Below are positions 54,003-62,912 of a stretch of DNA of 64,000 bases, one piece after another. Origin of the DNA: JBCBXA01 sp039816825. GTDB lineage: Bacteria; Pseudomonadota; Alphaproteobacteria; Rhizobiales; Rhizobiaceae. Position 1 is the stretch's first letter. The number at the start of each line of letters is the position of its first letter. Position numbers and translations under genes: made by a program. The notes beneath the pieces are model-generated. The model saw only the letters and a list, made by a program, of their open reading frames with translations. It was not told the origin of the DNA and made no database searches. The stretch is from NCBI GenBank assembly GCA_039816825.1, contig JBCBXA010000003.1:1-64000 (forward strand), written 5' to 3'.

Positions 54003-54910
54003 GCGGGAGTCCGCTTGGTGAGACCGAGCTTCTTGCGAACTTCCTCCGGACCTATTACCCGCGCGCCCAGTTTCTCGACAATTGTCGCTGCCCGTTCGAC
54101 CAGTTGAGCATTGGTCGCCAGAACGCCCTTGTCGAGCATGAGATTGTCTTCCAGCCCGACGCGCACATTACCGCCAGCCAGCACGGCAGCCGCCACGTAA
54201 GCCATCTGATCGCGGCCCAGCGAGAAGGCGGACCAGGTCCAGTTGCTCGGGATATTGTTGACCATGGCCATGAACGTATTGAGATCGTTCGGCGCGCCCC
54301 ACGGCACCCCCATACAAAGCTGCACCAAGGCGTCCTCGGCCAGGGTGCCTTCTCGCACCAGTTCCTTAGCGAACCAGAGGTGGCCGGTGTCGAAGGCCTC
54401 TATCTCCGGCTTGACGCCCAGTTCCGTCATTCTGGCGCCCATGGCGCGCAGCATGCCCGGTGTGTTGGTCATGACGTAGTCGGCTTCGGCAAAGTTCATG
54501 GTGCCACAGTCGAGGGTACAGATCTCCGGCAGACACTCGGCCACGTGGGCAACCCGCGCCTCAGCACCGATCATATCCGTCGATTGTTCATTGAGCGGAA
54601 GCGGCGCCTCGGCTGAACCAAACACCATGTCACCGCCCATGCCCGCCGTGAGGTTCAGCACAACATCAATCTGGGCATCACGAATGCGCTCGGTGACTTC
54701 GCGATAAAGCGCCAGATCGCGGGACGGCACGCCGGTCTGCGGATCGCGGACATGACAGTGGACGATGGCGGCACCCGCTTTGGCGGCATCAATCGCACTG
54801 TCTGCGATCTGCTGGGGCGAGCGGGGCACATGCCGACTGCGATCCTGCGTGCTGCCGGAACCGGTGACAGCGCAGGTGATGAAGACGTCGCGGTTCATTG
54901 CCAGGGGCAT
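53999..54910 (-). CDS. BKACE-family beta-keto acid cleavage enzyme, probably acting on 3-dehydrocarnitine
   Basis: Zinc enzyme of the DUF849/BKACE family (303 residues), which condenses a beta-keto acid with acetyl-CoA to give acetoacetate and a new CoA thioester. The zinc motif AAIVHCHVRDP (His-x-His) and the substrate-loop segment LNLTAGMGGDM are present. Beside a carnitine dehydrogenase the expected reaction is dehydrocarnitine to betainyl-CoA plus acetoacetate. The ATG at 54910 is chosen because the hydratase gene ends at 54913; a later ATG at 54898 is possible. Confidence 0.88.
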   Translation of the reverse strand: MPLAMNRDVFITCAVTGSGSTQDRSRHVPRSPQQIADSAIDAAKAGAAIVHCHVRDPQTGVPSRDLALYREVTERIRDAQIDVVLNLTAGMGGDMVFGSAEAPLPLNEQSTDMIGAEARVAHVAECLPEICTLDCGTMNFAEADYVMTNTPGMLRAMGARMTELGVKPEIEAFDTGHLWFAKELVREGTLAEDALVQLCMGVPWGAPNDLNTFMAMVNNIPSNWTWSAFSLGRDQMAYVAAAVLAGGNVRVGLEDNLMLDKGVLATNAQLVERAATIVEKLGARVIGPEEVRKKLGLTKRTPA

Positions 54911-54912
54911 TT

Positions 54913-55698
54913 CTATTTTCCCTTCCAAACAGGATCACGCTTCTCGGCGAAAGCACGCGCCCCCTCCAACTGGTCTTCGGAGTTATAGAGGCGCTCAACG
55001 GTCTCGAACTGGCTTCTTGTAATGCGGTTCATCGCGTCCTGAAATTTCATGTCTTCCGCTTCGCGTACAATCTCTTTGATGGCCGCATTCACCAGGGGTG
55101 GGCCGGAGGCTATGAGGGCTGCCATCTCGCGGGCTTTGACCATCAGGTCCTCTGCCGGATGGACCTGATTGATCAGCCCCCACCGCGCCGCCTCTTCCGC
55201 ATCAAGCCAGCGGCCGGTCAGCAGCATCTCCATGGCGATGTGATAGGGAATGCGCTTGGGCAGTTTGATCGACGCCGCGTCCGCCACGGTTCCGGAGCGG
55301 ATCTCGGGCAAAGCAAAGGTTGCATGGTCAGCGGCTAATATAATGTCTGCCGAAAGCGCCAGCTCCAGCCCACCACCGCAGCAAATGCCATTGACGGCAG
55401 CGATCACGGGTTTGTTCAGGCCGCGCAATTCTTGAAGACCGCCGAAACCGCCAACGCCATAGTCGCCATCGACAGCATCCCCATCGGCGGCGGCCTTGAG
55501 ATCCCATCCCGGGCAGAAAAACCTGTCGCCCGCGCCGGTGATGAGCGCAACGCGCAGCTCTGGATCGTCTCTGAATGCTTGGAACGCTTCACCCATCAAT
55601 CGGCTGGTGGCCAGATCAATGGCATTGGCCTTGGGTCGGTCCAAGACAAGCTCAAAGACGCCACGATCGGAGTGGGTGCGGATTAAACTATCACTCAT
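54913..55698 (-). CDS. caiD: CaiD-like enoyl-CoA hydratase (crotonobetainyl-CoA/carnityl-CoA)
   Basis: Crotonase-family hydratase of 261 residues, the exact length of E. coli CaiD as recalled and with its distinctive segments: LDRPKANAID near the start, GWDLKAAA around residue 70, NKPVIAAVNG, and the C-terminus AFAEKRDPVWKG. The glutamates expected at the active site lie in GGLELALSADI and FALPEIRSG. This points to interconversion of crotonobetainyl-CoA and L-carnityl-CoA. The start at 55698 overlaps the ligase gene by eight bases; an in-frame ATG at 55713 would add five residues. Confidence 0.85.
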   Translation of the reverse strand: MSDSLIRTHSDRGVFELVLDRPKANAIDLATSRLMGEAFQAFRDDPELRVALITGAGDRFFCPGWDLKAAADGDAVDGDYGVGGFGGLQELRGLNKPVIAAVNGICCGGGLELALSADIILAADHATFALPEIRSGTVADAASIKLPKRIPYHIAMEMLLTGRWLDAEEAARWGLINQVHPAEDLMVKAREMAALIASGPPLVNAAIKEIVREAEDMKFQDAMNRITRSQFETVERLYNSEDQLEGARAFAEKRDPVWKGK

Positions 55699-57766
55699 CC
55701 GTCTCATCCTCATTGTCGGCTTCGTTCTTCGATGTGTTCATCGATACCAGGGCGTCGGCTGCCACCGCGCCATTGGGCGTGCAGATGATTGGATTGATCT
55801 CAACTTCAGAAACGCAACCAGCAGTGTGCACCACAAAACTCTGCAGTGAGCTGATAGCAGCAATGACGGCGTTCATATCAACCTGCTCGGCACCCCGGAA
55901 ACCGTTGAGCAACGTTCCGACACGCAGGCTGGTCAGCGCCTCAAGGACCGTCGTTTCAGATGCCGGTATCAGAAGGCTCGCGCGATCTCCGAGCAGTTCG
56001 GTGAGCGTGCCGCCGGCCGCAAGGGTCAACACATATCCGTGGGCAGGATCGAGCGTGACACCCACCAACAGCTCGGCGGTGGCCTTGGGGATCATCTCTT
56101 CCACCAGGAAGCTCTCGGCGGGCATGGTTTCAGCGGCAGCAAAGACTTCTTCAGGTTCCATAAGGTTCAGGATAACCGCCCCGGCTTCGGATTTGTGGGC
56201 GATACCCTCGCCCTTCAGCACGACCGGAAAACCGATCTCCATCGCGGCATCCATGGCTTCTTCCGGCGTCTCAGCCCGCTGGCGACGGGGCACCGGCACA
56301 CCATATGCGGCCAACCGGGCCTTGGCCTCGTTCTCAGTCAGGGTGACGGTCTCGCCCGGCTCTTCCGGTAACAACAATGGAGGCGCAATGCCTCGCAAGC
56401 GACCCAAATTGGAAGCGTGCTCAATGGCGGAGAGCGCGTCTGTCAGTCCAGCGAGCGGGGCGATGCCCTTCTTGATCAGTTCCTTGGACACAGCCTCCGG
56501 CTGACATTCCGGCATGGTGGCGATAGCGGCCATGGGAATGTCCGAATTGGCAGCGGCATCTTCCAGCGCAGCCGCCGCGATGTTCCACTCCTGGGCAGAG
56601 CAGCGGTCTTCGCGCGGATAGTCGATCACAACGCAGGCCAGGCCGAGGGAAGGCTCGAGCATGGCCGAGAAGGCATTGCTCATCTTGGCTTCGTCGCCCC
56701 AGATATAGGTGTGGTAGTCGAGCGGATTGGACAGCGCGACCATGGGGCCGAGCGCGTCGCGCAGGCGTTCGCGCTGGGCGTCCGTGAGGGCGGGCAGAGT
56801 GACGTTGCGACCCTCGCACGCGTCCGCCACCAGGCTGGCCTCGCCGCCAGAACAGCTCATGGAGGCGATGCGGTTGGACGTCAGCGGGCCCGCCACGTGC
56901 AACAGCTTCAAGGTCTCCATCATCTCGGGCAATGTTGTGACCTGCGCCATACCAAGGCGCGCGAGCAGTGCCTTGGCCCCCGCCCCGGACCCCGCCAGAG
57001 AAGCCGTGTGAGAAACGGTTGCAGCCTGCGCCGCCTCGGACAGGCCGGACTTGAGAACGACAATGGGCTTGCCGGTGGTGACCGAGGCATGGGCAAGAGC
57101 TTCGAACGCCCGCAGATCGCCAAAGCCCTCAATGTGGAGGCCCAATGCGGTCACGCGTTTGTCGCGGAGCATGGCTGCACCCACCTGCGCCAGATTGGTC
57201 TGCGCCTGATTGCCCAGCGTCCCCATGTAAGCAATGGGAAGACCCCGCGTCTGCATGGTCATATTCAACGCCACGTTGGACGATTGGGTAAGCACCGCCA
57301 CGCCACTGTCAACGCGCTCACCACCATGCTGGTCAGGCCAGAGCATGGCTCCATCAAGATAGTTGATGAGCCCGTAGCAATTGGGACCGATGAGAACCAT
57401 TTCGCCAGCCGCTTCAACAAGCTTGCGCTGAAGCACAGGCCCCTGGGGATCCTCCGCTTCTACCTCGGCAAAGCCGGACGCAAGGCAGACGGCAGCCCCT
57501 GCCCCCAGCTGGGACAGTTCCGCAACCAGCTCAATCGAAGCGGTCCGGTTCACGGCAATGAAGACCGCATCAGGCACGCCCGGCAGATCCGCCACTGAGG
57601 CAAAAGCCTTCTCGCCAGCGACGTGATCGCGCGTGGGGTGCACGGGCCATATGGGACCGGCAAAGCCGATGGAACGGCTGCCAGCAATGGCCCTTTCGCA
57701 CCACACACCGCCACCAATCACGGCGATGCTCTTCGGGTGCAACAATCGCTTCAGGGAACGGGTCAT
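55691..57766 (-). CDS. NDP-forming acyl-CoA synthetase (ADP-forming acetyl-CoA synthetase family)
   Basis: CoA ligase of 691 residues in which the two parts of succinyl-CoA-synthetase-like enzymes are fused. The N-terminal CoA-binding domain (PKSIAVIGG near 15), the phospho-histidine segment TVSHTASLAGS and the C-terminal ATP-grasp domain (ARLAAYGVPVP, PVVLKGEGIAHKSEAGAV, EINPIICTP) are all visible. It would activate a carboxylate as its CoA ester with ATP or GTP giving NDP; in this operon gamma-butyrobetaine or crotonobetaine is the natural guess. The start at 57766 has GGGAGG seven bases before it. Confidence 0.85.
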   Translation of the reverse strand: MTRSLKRLLHPKSIAVIGGGVWCERAIAGSRSIGFAGPIWPVHPTRDHVAGEKAFASVADLPGVPDAVFIAVNRTASIELVAELSQLGAGAAVCLASGFAEVEAEDPQGPVLQRKLVEAAGEMVLIGPNCYGLINYLDGAMLWPDQHGGERVDSGVAVLTQSSNVALNMTMQTRGLPIAYMGTLGNQAQTNLAQVGAAMLRDKRVTALGLHIEGFGDLRAFEALAHASVTTGKPIVVLKSGLSEAAQAATVSHTASLAGSGAGAKALLARLGMAQVTTLPEMMETLKLLHVAGPLTSNRIASMSCSGGEASLVADACEGRNVTLPALTDAQRERLRDALGPMVALSNPLDYHTYIWGDEAKMSNAFSAMLEPSLGLACVVIDYPREDRCSAQEWNIAAAALEDAAANSDIPMAAIATMPECQPEAVSKELIKKGIAPLAGLTDALSAIEHASNLGRLRGIAPPLLLPEEPGETVTLTENEAKARLAAYGVPVPRRQRAETPEEAMDAAMEIGFPVVLKGEGIAHKSEAGAVILNLMEPEEVFAAAETMPAESFLVEEMIPKATAELLVGVTLDPAHGYVLTLAAGGTLTELLGDRASLLIPASETTVLEALTSLRVGTLLNGFRGAEQVDMNAVIAAISSLQSFVVHTAGCVSEVEINPIICTPNGAVAADALVSMNTSKNEADNEDETDE

Positions 57767-57798
57767 CACTACACCTCCCATGAACGCCCGCTTGGCGC

Positions 57799-58913
57799 TC
57801 AGGCCCCCAGGGGGCGGAACAGGTCTCGGCTGATAATGTGACGCTGGATCTCAGAGGTTCCATCCCAGATGCGCTCCACTCGAGCGTCACGCCAAAAACG
57901 CTCAATCGGGAAATCGTCCATCAGGCCCATCCCGCCAAAAATCTGCAGAGTGGTGTCGGTGACGCGAGCCAGCATCTCAGAGGCGTAAAGCTTGGCGCTG
58001 GCGATCTCGCGATTGGCCGGCAGGCCCTGATCGAGCCGCCATGCCGCAGCCAGTGTCAGCCAATCTGCAGCATCGATCTCGGTGATCATGTCAGCCACCT
58101 GAAAACTGACGCCCTGGAACTTGGCGATCTGCTGGCCGAACTGTTTTCGTTGCGCCGCATAGTCGACGGCATAGTCAAAACAGCGCCGTGCCCGGCCGAC
58201 GCTGAAGGCCGCCACGGTGAGGCGTGTGGCGTAAAGCCAGTCATTCATCACGGCGAAGCCGCCATCGACCTCCCCCAAGACCTGGGCATCGGGCAGGCGG
58301 CAATTGTCGAAGTAGAGAACGCAGTTCTTGTAGCCACGATGACTGACCGAGTTGTAACCGTCGCGAACTTCAAAGCCCGGATGACCACGATCCACCAGAA
58401 AGCAGGTGATACGCTTCTTGGGACCTTTGGGTGTGTCATCAACGCCGGTGGCGACGAAGACGATGAAAAAGTCGGCATGCTCGGCTCCAGAGATGAAATG
58501 CTTGGTACCGTTCACAACCCAGTCGCCACCGTCGCGGACCGCCTGACACTTCATGCCCCGCACATCTGAGCCCGCATCAGGCTCGGTCATGGCCAATGCG
58601 TCCATCCGTTCGCCACGGACAGCGGGTAGAAGATAGCGCTCCCGCTGATCGCCCTCGCACGCCATGAGAATGTTCTGTGGTCGTCCGAAAAAGTGTGTCA
58701 AAGCCATGGAGCCACGGCCNNNNNNNNNNCTTCTGGGAAGTTGCACGCGTAGAATCCAAGATCGATGACCTTGCGCTTGAGCGCTTCGGCGAGTTCCTCC
58801 GGCACCTGGCCCGTCCGCTCGACTTCCGCCTCATGAGGATAGATTTCACGCTCGACGAAATCACGGACCGTCGAGACAATCATCTCCTGCTCGCTACTCA
58901 AACCAAACTGCAT
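57799..58913 (-). CDS. Acyl-CoA dehydrogenase, interrupted by a scaffold gap
   Basis: FAD-dependent acyl-CoA dehydrogenase, first gene of the operon. The N-terminal part (MQFGLSSEQEMIVSTVRDF to CNFPE) and the rest (GRGSMALTHFF onward, with AMTEPDAGSDVRG, FGQQIAKFQGV and QIFGGMGLMDD) are both good, but they sit in different frames across ten Ns at 58720-58729. The real gap is probably a few dozen bases (20-30 residues missing, including the usual GGG segment), not a frameshift. The start at 58913 has GAGGAG six bases before it. A likely substrate is gamma-butyrobetainyl-CoA. Confidence 0.85.
58720..58729. other. Assembly gap (10 Ns)
   Basis: Ten consecutive Ns, a customary placeholder for a gap of unknown length. 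It interrupts the acyl-CoA dehydrogenase gene, whose two halves do not share a frame across it. Confidence 0.95.
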
Positions 58914-58974
58914 GGCAGGCTCCTCCACAGCCTCGTCTTCTGCCATCTGAGAGCGGCATTCGCTATTCTCAAAA

Positions 58975-58988
58975 CGACCCATGGGTCG
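58975..58988. promoter_or_regulatory. Perfect 14-bp palindrome, candidate operator
   Basis: CGACCCATGGGTCG is a perfect palindrome 62 bases before the acyl-CoA dehydrogenase start and 166 bases before tctC, in the divergent control region. It could be the site of a local repressor or activator; no regulator gene lies beside it in this window. Confidence 0.45.
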
Positions 58989-59154
58989 CAAAGAACCGGC
59001 GGGTTTTATGTCTCATGGAGCCCGCGTTTCTGGGCCTGCTTCATATCGAAGGCTCATCAGAACCAGCTCTTGATGGGACCAATTTGCACTGAACGATTTG
59101 ACATGACCTAAGAGTGCCCCTCCAATTGCGGCTCATGATCTGGGAGGACATGCT

Positions 59155-60123
59155 ATGAAAAAGACACTTCGTATCTTTGGTGCCGCCGCTGCGGCGCTTG
59201 CTACCGTTTCGTTCGGCGCCATGCACGCCAACGCTGCTGACTTTCCATCTGGCTCCGTCGACTATGTGATCCCATTCGGTCCGGGCGGGGAATCCGACGT
59301 GACCGCACGGTTCCAACAACCCTTTTTCAAAAAGCTCTTCGGCGAAGATCTGGTGGTTTCCTACAAGCCTGGCGGTGGTGGTGCAGTAGGCTGGTCGCAG
59401 CTGAACAGCATGACTGGCGATGGTTCGACCATCATGGGCATCAACCTGCCACATATCGTCATCAAGCCCGAGCAGGGCGATGTCGGCTTCAAGACCGACG
59501 ACATCACGGCCGTCTACATGTTCCACTACACGCCTGACGCCATCGTGGTGAACGCGGACAGCGAGTTCCAAACTCTCGAGGATCTGGTGGCTTTTGCAAA
59601 GGATAATCCGCGTCAGGTGACCTTCTCGGGCTCTGGCAAAGGCACCGCAAACCATCTGGCGCAGGTCAAGTTCGACAAGATGGCAGGGATCGAGACGACC
59701 TATGTGTCCTTCAAAGGTACCGGCGCTGCGGTGACCGCGCTCTTGGGCAACCAAGTGAAGGCGGAGTGGGGCTACACCACCGTGGGCGCAAAGCAGGGCG
59801 AAAAGGTGCGCATGCTGGCCGTCGCCATGGAGAAGCGCCATCCTGCGTTCCCCGACGTGCCAACGTTCACCGAACTGGGCTATGACATTGTTTCCGGTGC
59901 ATATCGCGGCATTGCCGTGCCGTCGTCCGCTTCCGAAGAGACCCGGCAAGCAGTCTCGGATGCCATTGCCTCCATCAACCAAGACCCTGACTTCCAGAAG
60001 CAGATGCTGGATGGCGGCTTTGCGCTGGTGGATGTAGCCTATGGCGAAGAGATGGACGCTTTCATTTCAGAGCTCGGTGAAGGCTACATTGAAGCCGCCA
60101 AGTCAGCCGGCGTGATCGAGTAA
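59155..60123 (+). CDS. tctC: Tripartite tricarboxylate transporter substrate-binding protein
   Basis: Exported binding protein of the Bug/TctC family, 322 residues, with a signal peptide ending ANAAD near residue 25. The mature protein begins as usual with VDYVIPFGPGGESDVTAR and has the ligand-loop segments YKPGGGGAVGW and FSGSGKGTANHLAQ. These receptors bind carboxylates and some amino-acid-like ligands. It is divergent from the catabolic operon, which suggests it captures that operon's substrate. The ATG at 59155 follows GGGAGG. Confidence 0.92.
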   Translation: MKKTLRIFGAAAAALATVSFGAMHANAADFPSGSVDYVIPFGPGGESDVTARFQQPFFKKLFGEDLVVSYKPGGGGAVGWSQLNSMTGDGSTIMGINLPHIVIKPEQGDVGFKTDDITAVYMFHYTPDAIVVNADSEFQTLEDLVAFAKDNPRQVTFSGSGKGTANHLAQVKFDKMAGIETTYVSFKGTGAAVTALLGNQVKAEWGYTTVGAKQGEKVRMLAVAMEKRHPAFPDVPTFTELGYDIVSGAYRGIAVPSSASEETRQAVSDAIASINQDPDFQKQMLDGGFALVDVAYGEEMDAFISELGEGYIEAAKSAGVIE

Positions 60124-60145
60124 GCGTCGGAAACCTCAAGAACGC

Positions 60146-60180
60146 AGCGCGCGCCGCACCATCGGCGCGCGCTCTTTTTT
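60146..60180 (+). terminator. Intercistronic terminator between tctC and tctA
   Basis: Ten perfect GC pairs (60146-60155 with 60164-60173) around an eight-base loop, followed by CTTTTTT. It is a strong intrinsic terminator between receptor and permease genes 99 bases apart, so part of the transcripts should end after tctC. Confidence 0.75.
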
Positions 60181-60222
60181 CGGCGTCATGGACTTGGCGC
60201 CACCGCTTTGGGGAGAGTTGTC

Positions 60223-62205
60223 ATGCTCGACTATCTGTTTTCGGCACTGACTCCGCTCAACCTGCTTCTCGCGCTCGGCGGAGTGGCCGCGGGCACGATC
60301 ATCGGTTCGATACCGGGCCTGACCGCCACGATGGCCGTCGCGGTTCTTGTACCCGTAACTTTCTCAATGTCCCCGGACAGCGCGCTCATTCTGATGGGAG
60401 CAATCTACACCGGAGCCATCTATGGCGGCGCTTACGCCGCAGTGCTTCTCAACACACCGGGCACACCATCCGCTATTGCAACGACGTTTGACGGCTATCC
60501 CATGGCCAAGCGCGGCGATGGTGATTTGGCCATCTCGGTCGCCTGTCTGGCTTCCGTCATTGGTGGGCTGGTTGGTGCAGTCGCGCTGTTGCTCCTCGCG
60601 CCGCCTTTGGCTGAAGCAGCCCTGGCATTCGGACCAGTGGAGTATTTCTGGCTGGCGATCTTCGGCTTGTCGCTCATCTCCGCCTTGTCCACCGGAGACT
60701 TTCTCAAAGGCATCATTGCAGCCTGCTTCGGGCTTTTGCTCGCTTCCATTGGCATCTCCGAAACAAGCGCTGAAGTGCGGTTTACCTTCGGCTCGTCGAC
60801 TCTTCTAGGTGGCATTGAAACCGTTTCAGCACTCATCGGCCTCTACTGCATTCCCGTGCTGATAGACCTGGTGGCAACGCCCGCCAGACACCTCAAGGAG
60901 GCGGTGCAAACGCGGGGCTTCCGGCTGCTTGAAGCCACCGCCGCCCTCGCCCGCAACAAGTTCAACGTTCTGCGTAGCTCCGTTATCGGGACGCTGGTCG
61001 GGGCTTTGCCGGGAGCCGGCGGGTCGATTGCAGGGCTTGTGGCCTATTCGGAAGCACGGCGCTCGAGTGATGGCGAGGGCAATCCCGACGGCCGGTTTGG
61101 CGAGGGAAACCCCAGCGGCATTGTGGCGACCGAATCTGCCAACAACGCCACCGTGGGCGGCGGATTCATTCCAACTCTTGTACTCGGCATCCCCGGTACT
61201 CCGCCCGATGCTGTTATCCTCGGAGCACTGCTTGTGCAGGGCGTTCGCACCGGGCCGACTCTTTTCAGCGATGGCGGCAACATCGTCTACACCTTCATAT
61301 TCGGCCTTTTGCTGGCCACGGTGCTGATGCTGCCGGTCGGCTTGCTGATTGGCCGGTTCGCCTATCGAGCCATCGTGCAGGCTCCTAAGGCGGCGCTGGT
61401 TCCAATCGTCGCCTTCATGACGGTCATCGGATCGTTTGCCATTAGAAACTCTATCTCTGATGTCGGCATCATGATCGTCCTTGGGGTCATCGGCTGGATA
61501 GTGACCAAGCGCGGCTTCTCCGTTTCCCCCATCGTTTTGGGCCTTATTTTGGGGCGGATTGCAGAACAGGGCTTCGTGCAGAGCTGGACCATTGGCGACG
61601 CCATTGGAGACCTGCCGGGGCAGTTCTTTGGCCGTCCGCTCTCAATGGCGATCATTGCAATAACGCTGGTGAGTTTCTTGTATCCATTCATGCCCCAGAT
61701 ACGGAGCGCCTTCAGCAGGCGTGGCAACAGCGCGGCACGGACCAAGCCCATGGCCCCGACAGGCGCCGTGCTGCGTGACCTGGTTTCCTTTACCGTCTTC
61801 GCCGCCGTGGGAGTGGTCGTGATCGTTCAGTCGGCAACCCTCAACGCCGAAGCCGCGGTTTTCCCGCGCACCATTGCGATCGGCATGTTGGTGGTAATCG
61901 GACTCGCTGTCGTGAAGCTCCTGTGGACGCGTCAGGTGACGGAGGAGACAGTGGAAGGATCGATTGTCCGCCGCGTGGCGGTTCCGGTCATAATGCTGTC
62001 AGCCGTAGCCGTTTTGGGGACGCTCGGCTTTGCCATCACAGGCCTGCTGATGGCACTGGCTCTCGTTTTTCCGGCGAAGCACGGAAGCTCCTCAGGACGC
62101 TATTGGGCCGTGCTGCTGGCCTCGGTCGCTTTGCTCTGCCTCGCCTTTACATACGGATTTGACCAATTGCTGAGCGTTCCCCTGCCGACCGGAAAGCTGT
62201 TTTGA
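60223..62205 (+). CDS. tctA: Tripartite tricarboxylate transporter permease, TctA with fused TctB-like domain
   Basis: Inner-membrane protein of 660 residues. The first 500 or so are TctA, about twelve helices with IPGLTATMAVAVLVPVTF, YGGAYAAVLLNTPGTPSAI and the repeat GALPGAGGSIAGLVAYSE, plus GIPGTPPDAVILGALL. The last 150 residues carry four to five further helices (VFPRTIAIGMLVVIGLAVV), like the small TctB subunit usually encoded separately. No free tctB gene is present, so a fusion is the simplest reading. The ATG at 60223 follows GGGGAG. Confidence 0.9.
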   Translation: MLDYLFSALTPLNLLLALGGVAAGTIIGSIPGLTATMAVAVLVPVTFSMSPDSALILMGAIYTGAIYGGAYAAVLLNTPGTPSAIATTFDGYPMAKRGDGDLAISVACLASVIGGLVGAVALLLLAPPLAEAALAFGPVEYFWLAIFGLSLISALSTGDFLKGIIAACFGLLLASIGISETSAEVRFTFGSSTLLGGIETVSALIGLYCIPVLIDLVATPARHLKEAVQTRGFRLLEATAALARNKFNVLRSSVIGTLVGALPGAGGSIAGLVAYSEARRSSDGEGNPDGRFGEGNPSGIVATESANNATVGGGFIPTLVLGIPGTPPDAVILGALLVQGVRTGPTLFSDGGNIVYTFIFGLLLATVLMLPVGLLIGRFAYRAIVQAPKAALVPIVAFMTVIGSFAIRNSISDVGIMIVLGVIGWIVTKRGFSVSPIVLGLILGRIAEQGFVQSWTIGDAIGDLPGQFFGRPLSMAIIAITLVSFLYPFMPQIRSAFSRRGNSAARTKPMAPTGAVLRDLVSFTVFAAVGVVVIVQSATLNAEAAVFPRTIAIGMLVVIGLAVVKLLWTRQVTEETVEGSIVRRVAVPVIMLSAVAVLGTLGFAITGLLMALALVFPAKHGSSSGRYWAVLLASVALLCLAFTYGFDQLLSVPLPTGKLF

Positions 62206-62910
62206 TCACACCGAGACTTTTGCCAGAATGGCGTCGCGGCTGACATCGGGCTTTGCGGCGGAGAGCGTTACCTGTCCGCGTTCGAGCGCAACAAATCTGT
62301 CGGCCAGATCATAGGCGAAGTCGAAATATTGCTCGACGAGCACAATGGCGATCTCTCCCTGATCCCTCAGATATTCGATCACCCGACCGATTTGCTGAAT
62401 GATGTTGGGCTGAATGCCTTCGGTCGGTTCGTCAAACAGGATCAGCTTTGGGTTGGTTACGAGCGCCCTGCCGATGGCGAGTTGCTGTTGTTGCCCGCCG
62501 GACAGGTCGCCACCTCGCCGATTGCGCATTTCCTTGAGGACGGGAAACAGCTCGTAAATCTTGTCGGGAACCTGGCGGTCGGACTTTGGTAGACAGGCAA
62601 AGCCGGTCTCCAGGTTCTCGCGCACAGTCAGCAACGGGAAGATCATCCGACCCTGGGGAACATAGCCAATACCGGCAGCCGCCAGTCGGTGGGCCGGAGG
62701 GTTGGCGATCTCATGGCCGTCAAACCGCATGACGCCGCTTGAACGGTGATGGGTGCCTGAAATCGCCTTGAGCAGACTGGTCTTGCCAACGCCATTGGTG
62801 CCCATGACGCACGTCACTTCACCCACCCGCGCGGTCAGATCGACATCGTAGAGAATTTGTGACTGCTTGTAGTGCAGGCAGAGTTTTTCGATTTCCAGCA
62901 TCGCACTCAT
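62206..62910 (-). CDS. urtE: Urea ABC transporter ATP-binding protein UrtE
   Basis: Branched-chain-type ABC ATPase of about 234 residues with the UrtE hallmarks: TNGVGKTSLLKA (Walker A), YELFPVLKEMRNRRGGDLSG and LSGGQQQQLAIGRALV (signature), LFDEPTEGIQPNIIQQIG (Walker B) and VEQYFDFA. The QQQQ signature and EGIQP segment separate UrtE from LivF. It lies downstream of urtD with a few bases' overlap; starts at a GTG (62916), ATG 62910 or ATG 62901 are possible. Last gene of the visible urt operon; converges on tctA. Confidence 0.92.
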   Translation of the reverse strand: MSAMLEIEKLCLHYKQSQILYDVDLTARVGEVTCVMGTNGVGKTSLLKAISGTHHRSSGVMRFDGHEIANPPAHRLAAAGIGYVPQGRMIFPLLTVRENLETGFACLPKSDRQVPDKIYELFPVLKEMRNRRGGDLSGGQQQQLAIGRALVTNPKLILFDEPTEGIQPNIIQQIGRVIEYLRDQGEIAIVLVEQYFDFAYDLADRFVALERGQVTLSAAKPDVSRDAILAKVSV

Positions 62911-62912
62911 TG

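Noticed and set aside
56417..57598. A 393-residue plus-strand frame
   Set aside because: Antisense of the NDP-forming acyl-CoA ligase, which has every expected domain.
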